Positions 5,193 through 5,384 of a DNA stretch of 5,384 nt are shown here, piece after piece. Both the position numbers and the translations under genes were made by a program. Location of the stretch: assembly GCA_020429465.1 (NCBI GenBank), contig JAGQLH010000085.1, positions 1 through 5,384 of the forward strand. Direction: 5' to 3'. Under the pieces are notes generated by a model, which was not told the DNA's origin, did no database searches, and worked only from the letters and a program-made list of their open reading frames with translations. Positions within the stretch are counted from its first letter, which is position 1, and every line of letters starts with the position of its first letter. The stretch comes from Candidatus Dojkabacteria bacterium. Lineage in GTDB: Bacteria > Patescibacteriota > Dojkabacteria > B142 > WJKM01.

Positions 5193-5384
5193 GTGAATAC
5201 ATTAAAAAGGAATTTGTATAGACTTTTTGTTGGAGGCGTCGTGATGGCGCCTTTTCTTTTCCTATCTGGAATAGCTCATGGACAATCCCAGAATGATATA
5301 AATCCAGCATTTGATGCAAGTTCAGAGAATATGTTCTACGTGAATGTTAATTATGATTGTTCAAATGTTAAAATTCCACCCACA
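5193..5384 (+). CDS. Secreted protein, N-terminal part (possible paralogue of the large ectodomain protein)
   Basis: The right edge cuts this gene after 64 codons. GTG5193 gives a good signal peptide: basic start (K5, R6, R10), hydrophobic stretch 11-25, cleavage AHG|Q31. A later in-frame ATG (5244, Met18) would remove the basic part, so GTG is preferred. After a short linker, residues 45-62 read as a beta strand followed by a cysteine (FYVNVNYDCSNVKI, Cys56). This resembles the mature start of the 616-aa protein (ITFNFSQASCNKID, Cys45): a strand, one Cys, then Asn/Lys and a hydrophobic residue. It may therefore be a second large Ig-like ectodomain protein ending in a two-helix module; only the rest of the gene can show this. 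It starts 21 nt after the previous stop, in the same frame, with no Shine-Dalgarno. A terminator-like hairpin lies inside its signal-peptide codons. Confidence 0.65.
   Translation, partial: MNTLKRNLYRLFVGGVVMAPFLFLSGIAHGQSQNDINPAFDASSENMFYVNVNYDCSNVKIPPT
5234..5260 (+). terminator. Terminator-like hairpin with T-tract inside the start of the last gene
   Basis: AGGCG (5234-5238) pairs with CGCCT (5248-5252) across a 9-nt loop, extended by two possible G-T pairs, and TTTTCTTTT (5252-5260) follows at once. The stem is short, and the T-rich tract also encodes Phe and Leu of the signal peptide, so function is uncertain. If real, it could end transcripts of the preceding gene or attenuate this one. 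Confidence 0.25.

Noticed and set aside
5169..5195. TAG read-through joining the last two genes
   Set aside because: The two frames are in phase with seven sense codons between, but the second begins with its own complete signal peptide, so a separate start is simpler.
1..5384. CRISPR arrays, tRNA/rRNA genes, insertion sequences
   Set aside because: No regularly spaced repeats, cloverleaf-type segments, transposase frames or terminal inverted repeats were seen.

Overview
The window is AT-rich bacterial DNA that most resembles a Patescibacteria/CPR genome (Dojkabacteria- or Microgenomates-like; the exact lineage is inference). The reasons are a run of secreted two-helix proteins of the CPR 'T4SS pilin' type (PF18895-like, recognised by eye, no search run), compact spacing, and no Shine-Dalgarno motif in front of any plus-strand gene. 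The genetic code looks standard: there are no in-frame TGAs, and all six visible stops are TAA or TAG.

Layout. Positions 1-257 (minus strand) hold the 5' part of rlmH, a 23S rRNA methyltransferase cut by the window edge. A 144-bp divergent intergenic region (258-401) carries two inverted repeats. From 402 to the right edge everything is on the plus strand: (1) a 616-aa protein with a large Ig/prealbumin-like ectodomain and a C-terminal two-helix pilin-like module; (2) a 71-aa single-pass microprotein with a poly-lysine tail; (3) a 120-aa minimal T4SS-type pilin; (4) a 270-aa two-helix protein with Cys-rich segments on both sides; (5) a 243-aa two-helix protein with a long C-terminal ectodomain; (6) a 196-aa two-helix protein with a Cys-rich acidic tail; (7) the start of a secreted protein resembling gene 1. 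Genes 3-4-5 are tightly packed (3-nt gap, then 8-nt overlap). Gene 6 has its own good promoter candidate at 4513-4541.

How the genes may work together. Five consecutive large genes (1, 3, 4, 5, 6) share one design: signal peptide, outside segment, helix, short polar loop with a Gly-Asp or Ser-Asp core, helix, outside segment. They differ almost only in the exposed parts. This looks like a family of pilin/VirB2-like membrane subunits carrying different extracellular heads, probably the envelope and surface part of a type IV secretion-like or attachment apparatus. No ATPase (VirB4/VirD4) or large VirB6 channel gene lies in the window, so the assignment rests on architecture. Supporting details are a glutamine at the predicted mature N-terminus of six of the seven proteins and even cysteine counts in every outside segment of the complete genes.
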